Part shown: in pieces, positions 1-6,135 of the stretch | Position numbering within the stretch: position 1 is the stretch's first letter | How the letters are laid out: each line of letters starts with the position of its first letter | Origin: an uncultured Eubacteriales bacterium | GTDB taxonomy: Bacteria; Bacillota; Clostridia; Oscillospirales; Oscillospiraceae | Direction: 5' to 3' | DNA: 6,142 nucleotides | Assembly (NCBI GenBank): GCA_902477055.1 | Contig: CABSFY010000106.1 | Span: 1-6,142, forward strand | Made by a program: the position numbers and the translations under genes | The notes under the pieces: generated by a model | Told to the model about the DNA's origin: nothing | What the model saw: the letters and a program-made list of their open reading frames with translations, nothing else | The model's database searches: none

Positions 1-3000
1 GTCTCCAGAGCACGGTGACGAGCATCGCGCGGGTCATGGCATCATCCGGGCTGAAGGTGTCGGGGGCAGTGCCGTTGAACAGCTCATGCTGGTTGGCAAA
101 CTTCACGCCCTCATAGAACCAGTCTGCCTCCTTGACATCCTTAAACGGATTGACCCAAGGCTTCGACGGCTCGGCGTTCTTCTCGTAAATCGCCGTAACC
201 GTCAGGTTTTCGGTAACATTGTCGAACGCCTTGTCCCAGCCCTTGAAGGTGTAACCCTCATGTTCGGGCGCAGCAGGCGCAGTTGCGGCCTTGCCCGCCT
301 CGACCTCGACGGTCGAGATGCTTTCCCCGGTCAGACCATCCACGAAGGTAACGGTATAGGTCGTCGGAGGAATCGGCGTTTTGGAATACTGTGCCGTATA
401 GGTAATGTCGCAGCTGACCGCAGCAATCTCCGGCGTCCAGCCGGTGAAGCTGTAGGTGTATTCGCCGTCAGGCGCCTTGTCCGTGCTGCCCTTAAAGCTG
501 GGCATCTCGCCTTCCTTATAGGCTTCGGTCGTCGTCACGCCGTCTACATCCCACGTGACATGGAACGTCTGCGGGGCAATGACAGGGTTCTCATTGCCGC
601 CGATCGCACCGTAGTAGAAGCCATAGAGCTTCCCGTTCGGCGACCAGTCGAAGAAGTCGTAGTTCAGACCGTAAATGCCGCCGGTACCGTAGAACAAATC
701 GCAGGTGTACCGGTCATTGCGCAGCTGTTTGGTATAGACCGGCGTGCCGTCCTTGTCGTAGATCGTCAGCGTTGCGTAGTCATCGGCGTGTGCGTGCGTG
801 AGCTTTACCCCATAGACGCGGCTGCCCTCCGGGAGATCGATCCACTCATTTTCCGCTGTCGTCCACGTTTTCTTTCCGGTTTTATACTGTAGGCCGATCA
901 TCAGCTGGTTGTCGTTGTGATACCAGAAATCGAGCAAAATCTGCTTGCCGTGGTCGGAGTTGGAAAGCGTCGTGCGCAGACGGTTGTCCGCCGCTGTAGG
1001 ACGAACCGTATAGGAGAATTCCCATTCGTCGCGGAACACCTGCAAGTAATACAGCTGCGCCTTCCCCTCGATCTCGTTCCGGGTGAACACTGCATCCGGA
1101 TTATTCTCCGCAGTCACCAGCGCTTTTTTCTGATCGATCAGGAATTCTTCCTTACGCGGATAGCTCGGGTCGCCCTCGTCGTCGCCGTCGACATGGGTCA
1201 CTGCCGCATTGTCAAAATAGACCACCGTGTCGTCCGTGAGCGCTTCAATGCCAAGATAGAGATTTCTGTCCGTCCCGGTGAATTCCAGCGCATACTCGGT
1301 AAATCCGCCGGCTTGTACGGCTTTCTCCGCCACGAGTTCTCCGGTCAGAATGTCCTTGACAAACAGCCTCGCCGCACCGCTTTCCAGCTTTACGGTCGCC
1401 GTGAAAACCTTTTCGCGCGCTTTCATGTAAAGTCCCTGCGCCAGCTCCGCCCGTCCGGCGAGCTTTGCGCAGCGGCCGTCCTCGGAATCGACCTCTGTGA
1501 CGCTGCCGCCGTGGCTGGTGACCGTCCAGTTGCTCAGGCCGGTAATCCAGTCGGGGTGATCGGCATCGTTGCGCTCAAAGTCGCCATACACAAACTGATT
1601 GGTGCTGTGCAGAGCAAAGTCCGTTACAAGATCTGTCACCTTGACCGGGCGGAGGTTCGGCGTGCGGTCGAACCGGCAGTTGAAAATACGGATCTGCGAA
1701 ACGCTGGAGTAGTCCTCCTCCAAGCTGGTAAAGTAGGGCGTTCCGTAGTAAGGATTATCATACCAGCACGCAGAGGTATTGAAATGGCAATCCTCCGCCG
1801 TGATGTTCTTAATCTCCTGCTGGGACAGATCGTCACGGTTGGTGCCCCATGCGATAAAGGTCAAGCCCTTTCCGCCGACGAAGCTGCTGTGCTTCACCGT
1901 AACATCCCGCACATCATTGTCGAGCGTGCCGTCGGACTTCCACCACGGGCTGACCTGCCCGCGCGGGTCCTCTACATGGCAGGACAATACCACGGAGTCG
2001 TCGTTGGAATAGCCAAAGCAGCGGTTGATGAAAATGTCCTTGGAATTCACAAGGTCGATCATATCCGCCTCTACGCAGGCCGGGAGGCTCATGCGCAAGT
2101 CGGAATAGGTCACGCGCTCGCAGCTGACCGCCGGGCAGAAATAGCCGCCGGCGCGCGTCAGGCTCAGTCCGGACAGCTCAACATTCTTGCAGGCGTAGAG
2201 TCCGACGGAGAAAAGATGAACAAGGCTGGCGCAGCCGATGTCCCGATCCTCGCCGGAGCAGCCGTCGAACGATTCATTGCCGTAGTCACAGCCGCGAATC
2301 GTACCCTTGCCGGTGATGCGAATGTTTTCCGCCTCATAGGCGCTGATCATGGGGTAGTTGGTGCAGAAGGCGGCGGCGCACCATGTGATCGGCGGCCACA
2401 GCTCTGCGTTGTGTCCATAAGCGGCGGCATAGGTATAGTCCGCGTAGCGGGGCGACTGCCAAAGCACCGCTCCCTCTTCAATTCGCAGCTCGACATTGCT
2501 CTTGACCTGCACATTGGTAATGATATACCGTTTGCCGTAGAAGTTCCCCGGCTCGCCGGGAATGATCACCGTGCCGCCGCCCTGCGCGGTCATGTCGTCA
2601 ATTGCCGCCTGAATGGCAGTCGTATCATCGGTGAATGCATCACCCTTCGCATTGTAGGGAGCATCTGTCACCGTAACGCTGCGTTCCGGAATCGTAACGG
2701 GATACAGGTTTTCCTCCAGCTCCGCACCGTTTTCAATTGCAAAGCGGTCGCCCAGCCGCACATCACCCACCGCTGCGAGGAACATGGAGGAAAGGCGGGT
2801 CATATTCCCGTTCATCAGCGGGAAGGTCATAGTAAAGTCCGTTCCGTCCGGAGTCACGGTCGCTAACACATCACCCTCGATATCATTGGCAACGTTCCGC
2901 ATTTCCGTCTCATAGAGGGTAACGGTCTTTCCGCGATACGCGGCGTTCAATCTGCCCGTTACGGTAACGGTCTTTTCCGAAAAATCGGCAGTACAGGAGA

Positions 3001-5587
3001 GAATTTCCCCGGCAAAGTCGACCAGCGGCGCTTCGCGCTCAAAGCTGATAGAGTCGATCGAAAGCGTACCCGCGCTCGCGCCCAGCGGTTCAATCCGCAC
3101 CGAGCGGATATAGCCGGAAAGCGTGGTCTTTGAGAAGTTGGCGTACAGCGAAACCGGGTCAGAGTGCGCCGCTACCGGCACTTCGACCGATGCGCTGCCG
3201 TTGTCCGTCGTGACGGTGACCTTGAGCGCAGTCGCTGCGGTGTCGTTCTTTACCCGCAGGAACACCGTATTGCGCAGCGGCAGCAGGGCGGAATAACGGT
3301 GTCCGCGCGCCTCCAGAATCAGCGGGCTTTGCAGCGCAGCATTTTCACCTTCCACGTCCAGCAGCAGCGCGCTGCCCTCGTGGCGGATCGTGCCGTTTTC
3401 CGCCGTAAACATGGCGACCGATTCGTCAGAGTCAAATTCAAAGTCATAATCAAAGATCGTCTTTTCCTCCGACGAAAGCTTCACGTCTTTCACCGCAATG
3501 GTGCAGTTATAGCTCTGCAAATAGCACAGGCCGTTGGCCAGCTTGCCGTTAAAGTTCTGATAATGGTAGCAGACAAGATCTCCGTCAGCATAGAGGGCAA
3601 GAACATTGTTCTTCAGAATGATCTTAAAATCATGCCATTCGCCGTTTTTCAGCGGATGACTGACCTGCGGCGTGATCCACGCGAGCGGGCCGTCCGTTCC
3701 CTGCGGCATATGCGTGATCCAGCAGCATTCGCCGCCGTAACCGGCATAGGTACCGTACTGGAACAAATACGTGTCACCGTCCGGGCAGACAAACGCAAAC
3801 GTCAGGTTGGCATCGGCGGCGGTGACATTGCTGGTGACCTTCGCCGAAAATTCGATGCAGTCCGTATTGACCGGATAATTGTAGCTGACGCGGGGCAGGA
3901 ACTCCGTACCATTGTAGTAAAGCGCCTTTTCTTCCTCGTTCCAGCTCCAGTTGCTGTTATAGCCCCACGCTTCCGGGAAGCCCTTGTTCCCGAGGTCGTC
4001 CACGTCAACGTTTTCCAGCGAGTTGATGCGAGCGCTCGCGGGTACGGCGTAATCGTTGATGCGCGGGACCGCGTTGTCAAACACGCCCGCAAATTCGCCG
4101 TAGATCAGATGCATCAGCGCGCCGTCAATATAAAATGCAATGTAATCCTTTTCCAAGATGACCTTGAAATTCGTCCACTTTCCCGTTTCCAGTACGGGGT
4201 TGGCATTGCCCTTGTTGAGGTACTCCTCCCCGCCCTCGGACGGATAACGGATGACGGACGCATAGTGATAAACCGGGGAATACATAAAATAATAGGCATC
4301 CCCGTCTGCGGCCGTCAGCCACAGGCCAATATGTCCGTTGTCGGCAGCAACCGTGCCGTCGATGCGGAGATCGACATCCACGCAGTTCGTCGTTACCGTC
4401 TTGTTGTATATGATCTGATGGGCAGCTCCCAAGTCGCTGCCGTCATAGGTAAATCCATCTTCATTTTTCGTCCAACCGCTATAGGACCATTCTTCGGGCT
4501 GAATCGGCTCGAGGCTATTCACCCGCGCGGAAAGCGGTATCGCATAGTCATTGATCTTTGGGACCGCATTGTCAAATACGCCCGCGAAATCGCCGGAGAT
4601 CTGGTGCATCAACGCACCGTCGATATAAAACGCAATATAATTCGCTTCTAGGAGGACCTTAAAATTCGCCCACGTTCCCGTTTCCAGCACGGGGTTGGCG
4701 CTGCCCTTATTCAGGTATTCCTCACCGCCTCCGGCCGGATAGCGAATGACGGACGCATAGTGATAAACCGGGGAATACATGAAATAATACGCGTCACCAT
4801 TTGCAGCCGTCAGCCATACACCAATATGTCCGTTGTCCGCAGCGGCCGTGCCGTCGATGCGAAGATCGACATCCACGCAGTTCGTCGTCACGGTTTTGTT
4901 ATATACGACCTGATGGGCAGCTCCCAAATCGCTGCCGTCATAGGAAAATACGTCCTCGTTTTTCACCCAGCCGGTATACGTCCATTCCTCCGGCTGCATC
5001 GGTTCCAGACTGTTCACCCGCGCAGACAGCGGCACCGCATAATCATTGATTGCGATCGTGCCGCCGCTCCACACACCGGTGAAGCTGCCCGCTTCCTTAA
5101 AAACCAGGGAACCGCCAATATAAAAAGCAATATAACTGTCTTCCAGAATGATTTTGAAGTTTGTCCACTCTCCCTGCGGTACGCTGGGATAGGCAGAGGT
5201 GCTGTTCAGATAGGTTTCCGCACCACCGGAGTTCTTGATGATTGCGGCATATCCTTGCACATTGTAGGTAAAATAATACGTATCGCCGTTGGCCGCCGTA
5301 AAAAACAGGCCGGCGCCGCCGTTTCCTGCATTGGCTGCGCCGTCAATCCGAAGGTCAACATCCACGCAGTTGGTGTCAACAGGCGCTTTGTGAATGATCT
5401 GATATGCCGCGCCGGTATCCGTACCGGCATAGGAAAGCGAGCCGTCGGCGTTCAGGCTCCATGCGTCAGCATAAATCCAGTCCTCCCAGCTGTTGCTCGC
5501 CGCGGCCGCCGCACAGGGAGCAATGCTACATATCATCGTAGCCGTTATCAGCCAAACCAGTATGTGCACTAGAGATTTGTTTTTCAT
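1..5587 (-). CDS. Giant secreted multidomain SLH-anchored GH28/pectate-lyase-like protein, C-terminus cut by window edge
   Basis: Seen: an open frame of 1862 codons from ATG at 5585-5587 to base 2, without a stop or frame change, beginning with a signal peptide. Domains in order: four LamG/DUF1080-like beta-sandwich modules (33-704); a beta-sandwich region (705-860) and linker domain (861-970); a pectate-lyase-3/GH28-like beta-helix (971-1315); a CBM4/9-like module (1330-1467); an acidic linker (DGDDEGD, 1467-1473); another beta-sandwich (1483-1662); two InlB-type B-repeats (1674-1803); and the first SLH repeat (1813-1862). SLH proteins usually carry three copies, so roughly 100-150 residues probably lie beyond the window. 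Known: GH28 enzymes hydrolyse galacturonan-type glycans outside the cell, and SLH domains bind pyruvylated wall polymers. Inferred: a surface-bound polysaccharidase or glycan-binding protein. The ATG is supported by an ideal Shine-Dalgarno sequence and by the signal peptide. The frame stays open upstream to a TAG at 5792-5794, but no better start is seen. Substrate and exact enzyme family are unknown; no gene symbol is justified. Confidence 0.96.
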   Translation of the reverse strand, partial: MKNKSLVHILVWLITATMICSIAPCAAAAASNSWEDWIYADAWSLNADGSLSYAGTDTGAAYQIIHKAPVDTNCVDVDLRIDGAANAGNGGAGLFFTAANGDTYYFTYNVQGYAAIIKNSGGAETYLNSTSAYPSVPQGEWTNFKIILEDSYIAFYIGGSLVFKEAGSFTGVWSGGTIAINDYAVPLSARVNSLEPMQPEEWTYTGWVKNEDVFSYDGSDLGAAHQVVYNKTVTTNCVDVDLRIDGTAAADNGHIGVWLTAANGDAYYFMYSPVYHYASVIRYPAGGGEEYLNKGSANPVLETGTWANFKVLLEANYIAFYIDGALMHQISGDFAGVFDNAVPKINDYAIPLSARVNSLEPIQPEEWSYSGWTKNEDGFTYDGSDLGAAHQIIYNKTVTTNCVDVDLRIDGTVAADNGHIGLWLTAADGDAYYFMYSPVYHYASVIRYPSEGGEEYLNKGNANPVLETGKWTNFKVILEKDYIAFYIDGALMHLIYGEFAGVFDNAVPRINDYAVPASARINSLENVDVDDLGNKGFPEAWGYNSNWSWNEEEKALYYNGTEFLPRVSYNYPVNTDCIEFSAKVTSNVTAADANLTFAFVCPDGDTYLFQYGTYAGYGGECCWITHMPQGTDGPLAWITPQVSHPLKNGEWHDFKIILKNNVLALYADGDLVCYHYQNFNGKLANGLCYLQSYNCTIAVKDVKLSSEEKTIFDYDFEFDSDESVAMFTAENGTIRHEGSALLLDVEGENAALQSPLILEARGHRYSALLPLRNTVFLRVKNDTAATALKVTVTTDNGSASVEVPVAAHSDPVSLYANFSKTTLSGYIRSVRIEPLGASAGTLSIDSISFEREAPLVDFAGEILSCTADFSEKTVTVTGRLNAAYRGKTVTLYETEMRNVANDIEGDVLATVTPDGTDFTMTFPLMNGNMTRLSSMFLAAVGDVRLGDRFAIENGAELEENLYPVTIPERSVTVTDAPYNAKGDAFTDDTTAIQAAIDDMTAQGGGTVIIPGEPGNFYGKRYIITNVQVKSNVELRIEEGAVLWQSPRYADYTYAAAYGHNAELWPPITWCAAAFCTNYPMISAYEAENIRITGKGTIRGCDYGNESFDGCSGEDRDIGCASLVHLFSVGLYACKNVELSGLSLTRAGGYFCPAVSCERVTYSDLRMSLPACVEADMIDLVNSKDIFINRCFGYSNDDSVVLSCHVEDPRGQVSPWWKSDGTLDNDVRDVTVKHSSFVGGKGLTFIAWGTNRDDLSQQEIKNITAEDCHFNTSACWYDNPYYGTPYFTSLEEDYSSVSQIRIFNCRFDRTPNLRPVKVTDLVTDFALHSTNQFVYGDFERNDADHPDWITGLSNWTVTSHGGSVTEVDSEDGRCAKLAGRAELAQGLYMKAREKVFTATVKLESGAARLFVKDILTGELVAEKAVQAGGFTEYALEFTGTDRNLYLGIEALTDDTVVYFDNAAVTHVDGDDEGDPSYPRKEEFLIDQKKALVTAENNPDAVFTRNEIEGKAQLYYLQVFRDEWEFSYTVRPTAADNRLRTTLSNSDHGKQILLDFWYHNDNQLMIGLQYKTGKKTWTTAENEWIDLPEGSRVYGVKLTHAHADDYATLTIYDKDGTPVYTKQLRNDRYTCDLFYGTGGIYGLNYDFFDWSPNGKLYGFYYGAIGGNENPVIAPQTFHVTWDVDGVTTTEAYKEGEMPSFKGSTDKAPDGEYTYSFTGWTPEIAAVSCDITYTAQYSKTPIPPTTYTVTFVDGLTGESISTVEVEAGKAATAPAAPEHEGYTFKGWDKAFDNVTENLTVTAIYEKNAEPSKPWVNPFKDVKEADWFYEGVKFANQHELFNGTAPDTFSPDDAMTRAMLVTVLWR
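2..151 (-). other. First S-layer homology (SLH) repeat, partial array
   Basis: Residues 1813-1862 read NPFKDVKEADWFYEGVKFA, then LFNGTAPDTFSPDDAMTRAM, then LVTVLWR. This has all the SLH marks: F-x-DV, W(F/Y)Y-x-x-V-x-(F/Y)A, G, FSPD and the TRAM/E-x-x-x-L helix. The window ends directly after it, so the further repeats and the stop codon are not visible. SLH domains bind secondary wall polymers and hold S-layer-associated enzymes at the surface. The match is strong. Confidence 0.94.
179..568 (-). repeat. Two Listeria-Bacteroides (InlB B-repeat / Flg_new) repeats, residues 1674-1803
   Basis: Repeat 1 (about 1674-1736; 380-568) starts TFHVTWDVDG and contains FTGWTPEIA and ITYTAQY. Repeat 2 (about 1743-1803; 179-361) starts TYTVTFVDG and contains YTFKGWDKAF and LTVTAIYEK. 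The V-T-F/W-x-D-G start, the F-x-GW core and the T-A-x-Y end mark this small beta-grasp-like repeat of Gram-positive surface proteins. They are joined by a proline linker (SKTPIPPT) and followed by a second linker (NAEPSKPWV) before the SLH domain. They probably act as a wall-spanning stalk. Confidence 0.87.
1187..1600 (-). other. CBM4/9-like carbohydrate-binding module (residues about 1330-1467)
   Basis: The stretch starts with a NQFVYGDFE motif, as CBM4/9 modules typically start with N-x-x-x-x-GDFE, followed by LSNWTV and a jelly-roll pattern ending in YLGIEALTDDTVVYFDN (about 1444-1460), the common strand with D-N near the end of such modules. It follows directly on the beta-helix. Known members bind soluble or amorphous glycans. 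Here the binding role is inferred from the family pattern; the ligand is unknown. Confidence 0.65.
1643..2677 (-). other. Right-handed beta-helix, pectate-lyase-3/GH28-like catalytic-type domain (residues about 971-1315)
   Basis: The entry is typical of the family: NAKGDAFTDDTTAIQAAID (979-997) followed by GGGTVIIPG (1003-1011), then VKSNVELRIEEGAVL and the beta-helix rungs NIRITGKGTIRG and NVELSGLSL. The part matching the GH28 active site reads EADMIDLVNSKDIFI then NDDSVVL: the three expected aspartates are present at D1175, D1196 and D1197. The usual NTD is EAD, and the catalytic-site GHG is GKG, with K1240 where histidine is normal. Fourteen cysteines lie between 1070 and 1304. Fold assignment is firm; hydrolase activity and substrate are inference. 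A non-hydrolytic glycan-binding role or a related helix family (for example a lyase or epimerase) is possible. Confidence 0.82.
3476..5491 (-). other. Array of four concanavalin A/LamG-like (DUF1080-type) modules, residues about 33-704
   Basis: Four successive modules share a common ground plan: W-x-Y near the start, a T(N/D)C motif followed by V/I-D/E, a GD-x-Y-x-F strand, then (E/K/T)W-x-(N/D)FK(V/I)(I/L)L and AFYI-x-G or ALYADG. Module limits are about 33-197, 198-362, 363-527 and 528-704. The pattern resembles the beta-sandwich of LamG and DUF1080 (3-keto-disaccharide hydrolase) domains, which often act as glycan-binding or accessory domains in secreted clostridial enzymes. Modules 1-3 contain exactly one cysteine each (C74, C237, C402) at the same place. 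Module 4 keeps it (C577) and has six more (C601, C621, C622, C673, C688, C695). The glycan-binding role is inferred from fold type and from the neighbouring domains. Confidence 0.72.
4007..4996 (-). repeat. Tandem duplication of a 495-bp coding unit (modules 2 and 3)
   Basis: Two head-to-tail copies, 4502-4996 (residues 198-362) and 4007-4501 (residues 363-527), are each exactly 165 codons long. By my hand count about 27 of 165 residues differ, so protein identity is near 84%. The DNA is also close: one stretch of about 35 bases encoding MYSPVYHYASVI is identical in both copies (around 4742-4781 and 4247-4286). Both start with QPEEW and end with SLEP or SLEN. Module 1 is much more divergent, and its matching cysteine lies 163 residues before that of module 2. 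This indicates a recent duplication within an older array. Confidence 0.9.
5498..5587 (-). other. Signal peptide (residues 1-30)
   Basis: The product begins MKNKS, with two lysines, followed by a hydrophobic stretch from L6 to about P24 (LVHILVWLITATMICSIAP) and a run of alanines (26-30). The likely signal peptidase I cut is after A30, before SNSW, which fits the A-x-A rule. There is a cysteine at 25, but the bases before it (SIAPC) do not make a proper lipobox, so a lipoprotein is unlikely. Export by the Sec route fits the wall-binding SLH domain at the other end. Confidence 0.88.
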
Positions 5588-5797
5588 TTTTTCCTTCCTT
5601 TCTGTTACAATATCGTGCCTTGGGAATGTGACGCTGCACCGCAGTGCCGAAGGTTCAGCGACGCTTGCTGCGCAGTTCAAGTCCGTCGAGCGCAAAACGC
5701 AGAGGTTATGGAGCGCTCCGGGCGCTGCTATGAACGCATCGCCAAAATCCTCCACAAAACCGAGCGCTATCCCCCGGCGGGCAACCCTTAGCTATTT
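5588..5797 (-). promoter_or_regulatory. Long 5' leader with hairpin potential, no recognised riboswitch class
   Basis: The stretch between the inferred start of transcription and the ATG is GC-rich and can fold. At 5721-5743 is a hairpin with 4-bp and 3-bp stem parts (ggcg/cgcc and tgc/gca, one mismatch, 7-base loop), and at 5710-5719 is a 10-base palindrome ggagcgctcc. Six further pairs can close around them (gtggag with ctccat). I do not see the conserved cores of RNase P RNA, tmRNA, SRP RNA or the riboswitches I can recall. In-frame codons are open from 5791 down, but there is no supported start. Confidence 0.4.
5593..5600 (-). promoter_or_regulatory. Ribosome binding site for the giant gene
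   Basis: On the minus strand AAGGAAGG is followed by five A residues and the ATG at 5585-5587. The purine-rich sequence and short A-rich spacer are typical of Firmicutes, and they decide the start against an in-frame upstream extension. Confidence 0.88.
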
Positions 5798-5803
5798 ATT
5801 TAC

Positions 5804-5832
5804 AGTTTATCCTGTTTTCACATTTTTGTCAA
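5804..5832 (-). promoter_or_regulatory. Sigma-A-type promoter for the giant gene
   Basis: On the minus strand a perfect -35 box TTGACA (5827-5832) is followed after 17 bases by TAAACT (5804-5809), which matches four of six bases of TATAAT. Transcription should start near 5797. The area is AT-rich against the GC-rich gene and faces it. It would give a leader of about 210 bases. The -10 box is only fair, so the promoter is likely but not certain. Confidence 0.65.
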
Positions 5833-5885
5833 TCGGTTTTACAATGATTCCAATAATTCAGCACTATGCCCCAACAAAACCGATT
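5831..5885. repeat. 10-bp inverted repeat overlapping the -35 box, possible operator
   Basis: The arms aatcggtttt (5831-5840) and aaaaccgatt (5876-5885) are perfect inverted copies with 35 bases between their inner ends. The left arm touches the -35 box at 5831-5832. In addition, tttttgtc occurs next to each arm on the same strand (5823-5830 and 5887-5894), 64 bases apart, close to six helical turns. The position fits a regulator acting on the promoter; no regulator is visible in the window. Confidence 0.4.
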
Positions 5886-5894
5886 CTTTTTGTC

Positions 5895-6004
5895 GGATTT
5901 ATCTAAGTAACCGCAAATTTATTATAACAACCCCAGCCGAGCTCGACGCAGCGGATTGACACCTTGCGGATTTACGTTTGTTTCTTCCAAGCTATCCTCA
6001 AAAT
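5895..6004. other. Intergenic spacer without recognisable gene
   Basis: No coding region or RNA gene can be supported between the inverted repeat and the hairpin trio. It holds an isolated TATAAT on the minus strand (5921-5926) with no good -35 box at the right distance, and a plus-strand TTGACA (5956-5961) with no good -10 box. The stretch separates the promoter region from the hairpins. Confidence 0.6.
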
Positions 6005-6045
6005 TGAACGGCCCCCGGTTCTAAGTAAGAACCGGGGGCCGTTCA
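6005..6045 (-). terminator. Hairpin 1: perfect 18-bp stem, 5-base loop
   Basis: Arms tgaacggcccccggttct (6005-6022) and its exact complement (6028-6045) enclose the loop aagta. On the minus strand the stem is followed by ATTTTGA, a short weak U-run. It could end transcription of a minus-strand gene lying beyond 6142. The lack of a full U-tract keeps this call modest; the stem itself is certain. Confidence 0.5.
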
Positions 6046-6103
6046 GACTGTCAAAGAACCCCCTGCTTTCGTCACTTGAAAGCAGGGGTTCTTTGACAGT
6101 CTG
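6044..6103. terminator. Hairpin 2: stem of about 26 bp with one bulged C, 7-base loop
   Basis: The left arm starts cagactgtcaaagaacccc (6044-6062) and continues through ctgctttc to 6070. The right arm runs 6078-6103. The left arm has five C where the right has four G, giving a one-base bulge; otherwise pairing is complete. The loop is gtcactt. Neither strand has a U-tract after it. The structure is certain, its role as terminator only probable. Confidence 0.45.
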
Positions 6104-6104
6104 G

Positions 6105-6135
6105 GCCTCCCACAGCGAAACCCGCTGTGGGAGGC
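6105..6135 (+). terminator. Hairpin 3: perfect 13-bp stem, 5-base loop
   Basis: Arms gcctcccacagcg (6105-6117) and cgctgtgggaggc (6123-6135) enclose aaacc. On the plus strand ttgcttt follows and the window ends, so a U-run may continue. It begins one base after hairpin 2. No plus-strand gene is visible that it would terminate, so it may instead be part of a barrier with the other two hairpins. Confidence 0.45.

Noticed and set aside
86..892. Plus-strand open frame of 268 codons
   Set aside because: Antisense to the B-repeats and the beta-sandwich domain before them, arginine-rich and without a recognisable domain.
917..2866. Plus-strand open frame of 649 codons
   Set aside because: It lies wholly antisense to the beta-helix part of the giant gene, shows no recognisable domain and has no good ribosome binding site. 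Its length comes from the GC-rich codon bias of the opposite strand.
3164..4651. Plus-strand open frame of 495 codons, and a related one at 4760-5572
   Set aside because: Both are antisense to the module array. Their similarity to each other only mirrors the duplication on the minus strand.
5708..5791. Plus-strand 27-codon frame starting MERSGRCYERIAKILHKTER
   Set aside because: It looks somewhat protein-like and could be a gene remnant, but there is no clear ribosome site, no family I recognise, and it lies antisense to the leader.
5588..5791. In-frame upstream extension of the giant gene, for example from GTG at 5753-5755
   Set aside because: No ribosome site precedes it and it would bury the signal peptide inside the protein; the ATG at 5585-5587 has an ideal Shine-Dalgarno sequence.
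5493..5906. Plus-strand open frame of 137 codons across the signal peptide and leader
   Set aside because: It overlaps the true start, ribosome site and promoter in antisense, and starts inside the signal-peptide region without a supporting ribosome site.
5921..5926. TATAAT on the minus strand as a second promoter
   Set aside because: No acceptable -35 box at 16-18 bases; the TTGACA/TAAACT pair nearer the gene is better.
6005..6135. CRISPR-like or repeat-spacer array
   Set aside because: The three hairpins have different sequences and no constant repeat unit or spacers.
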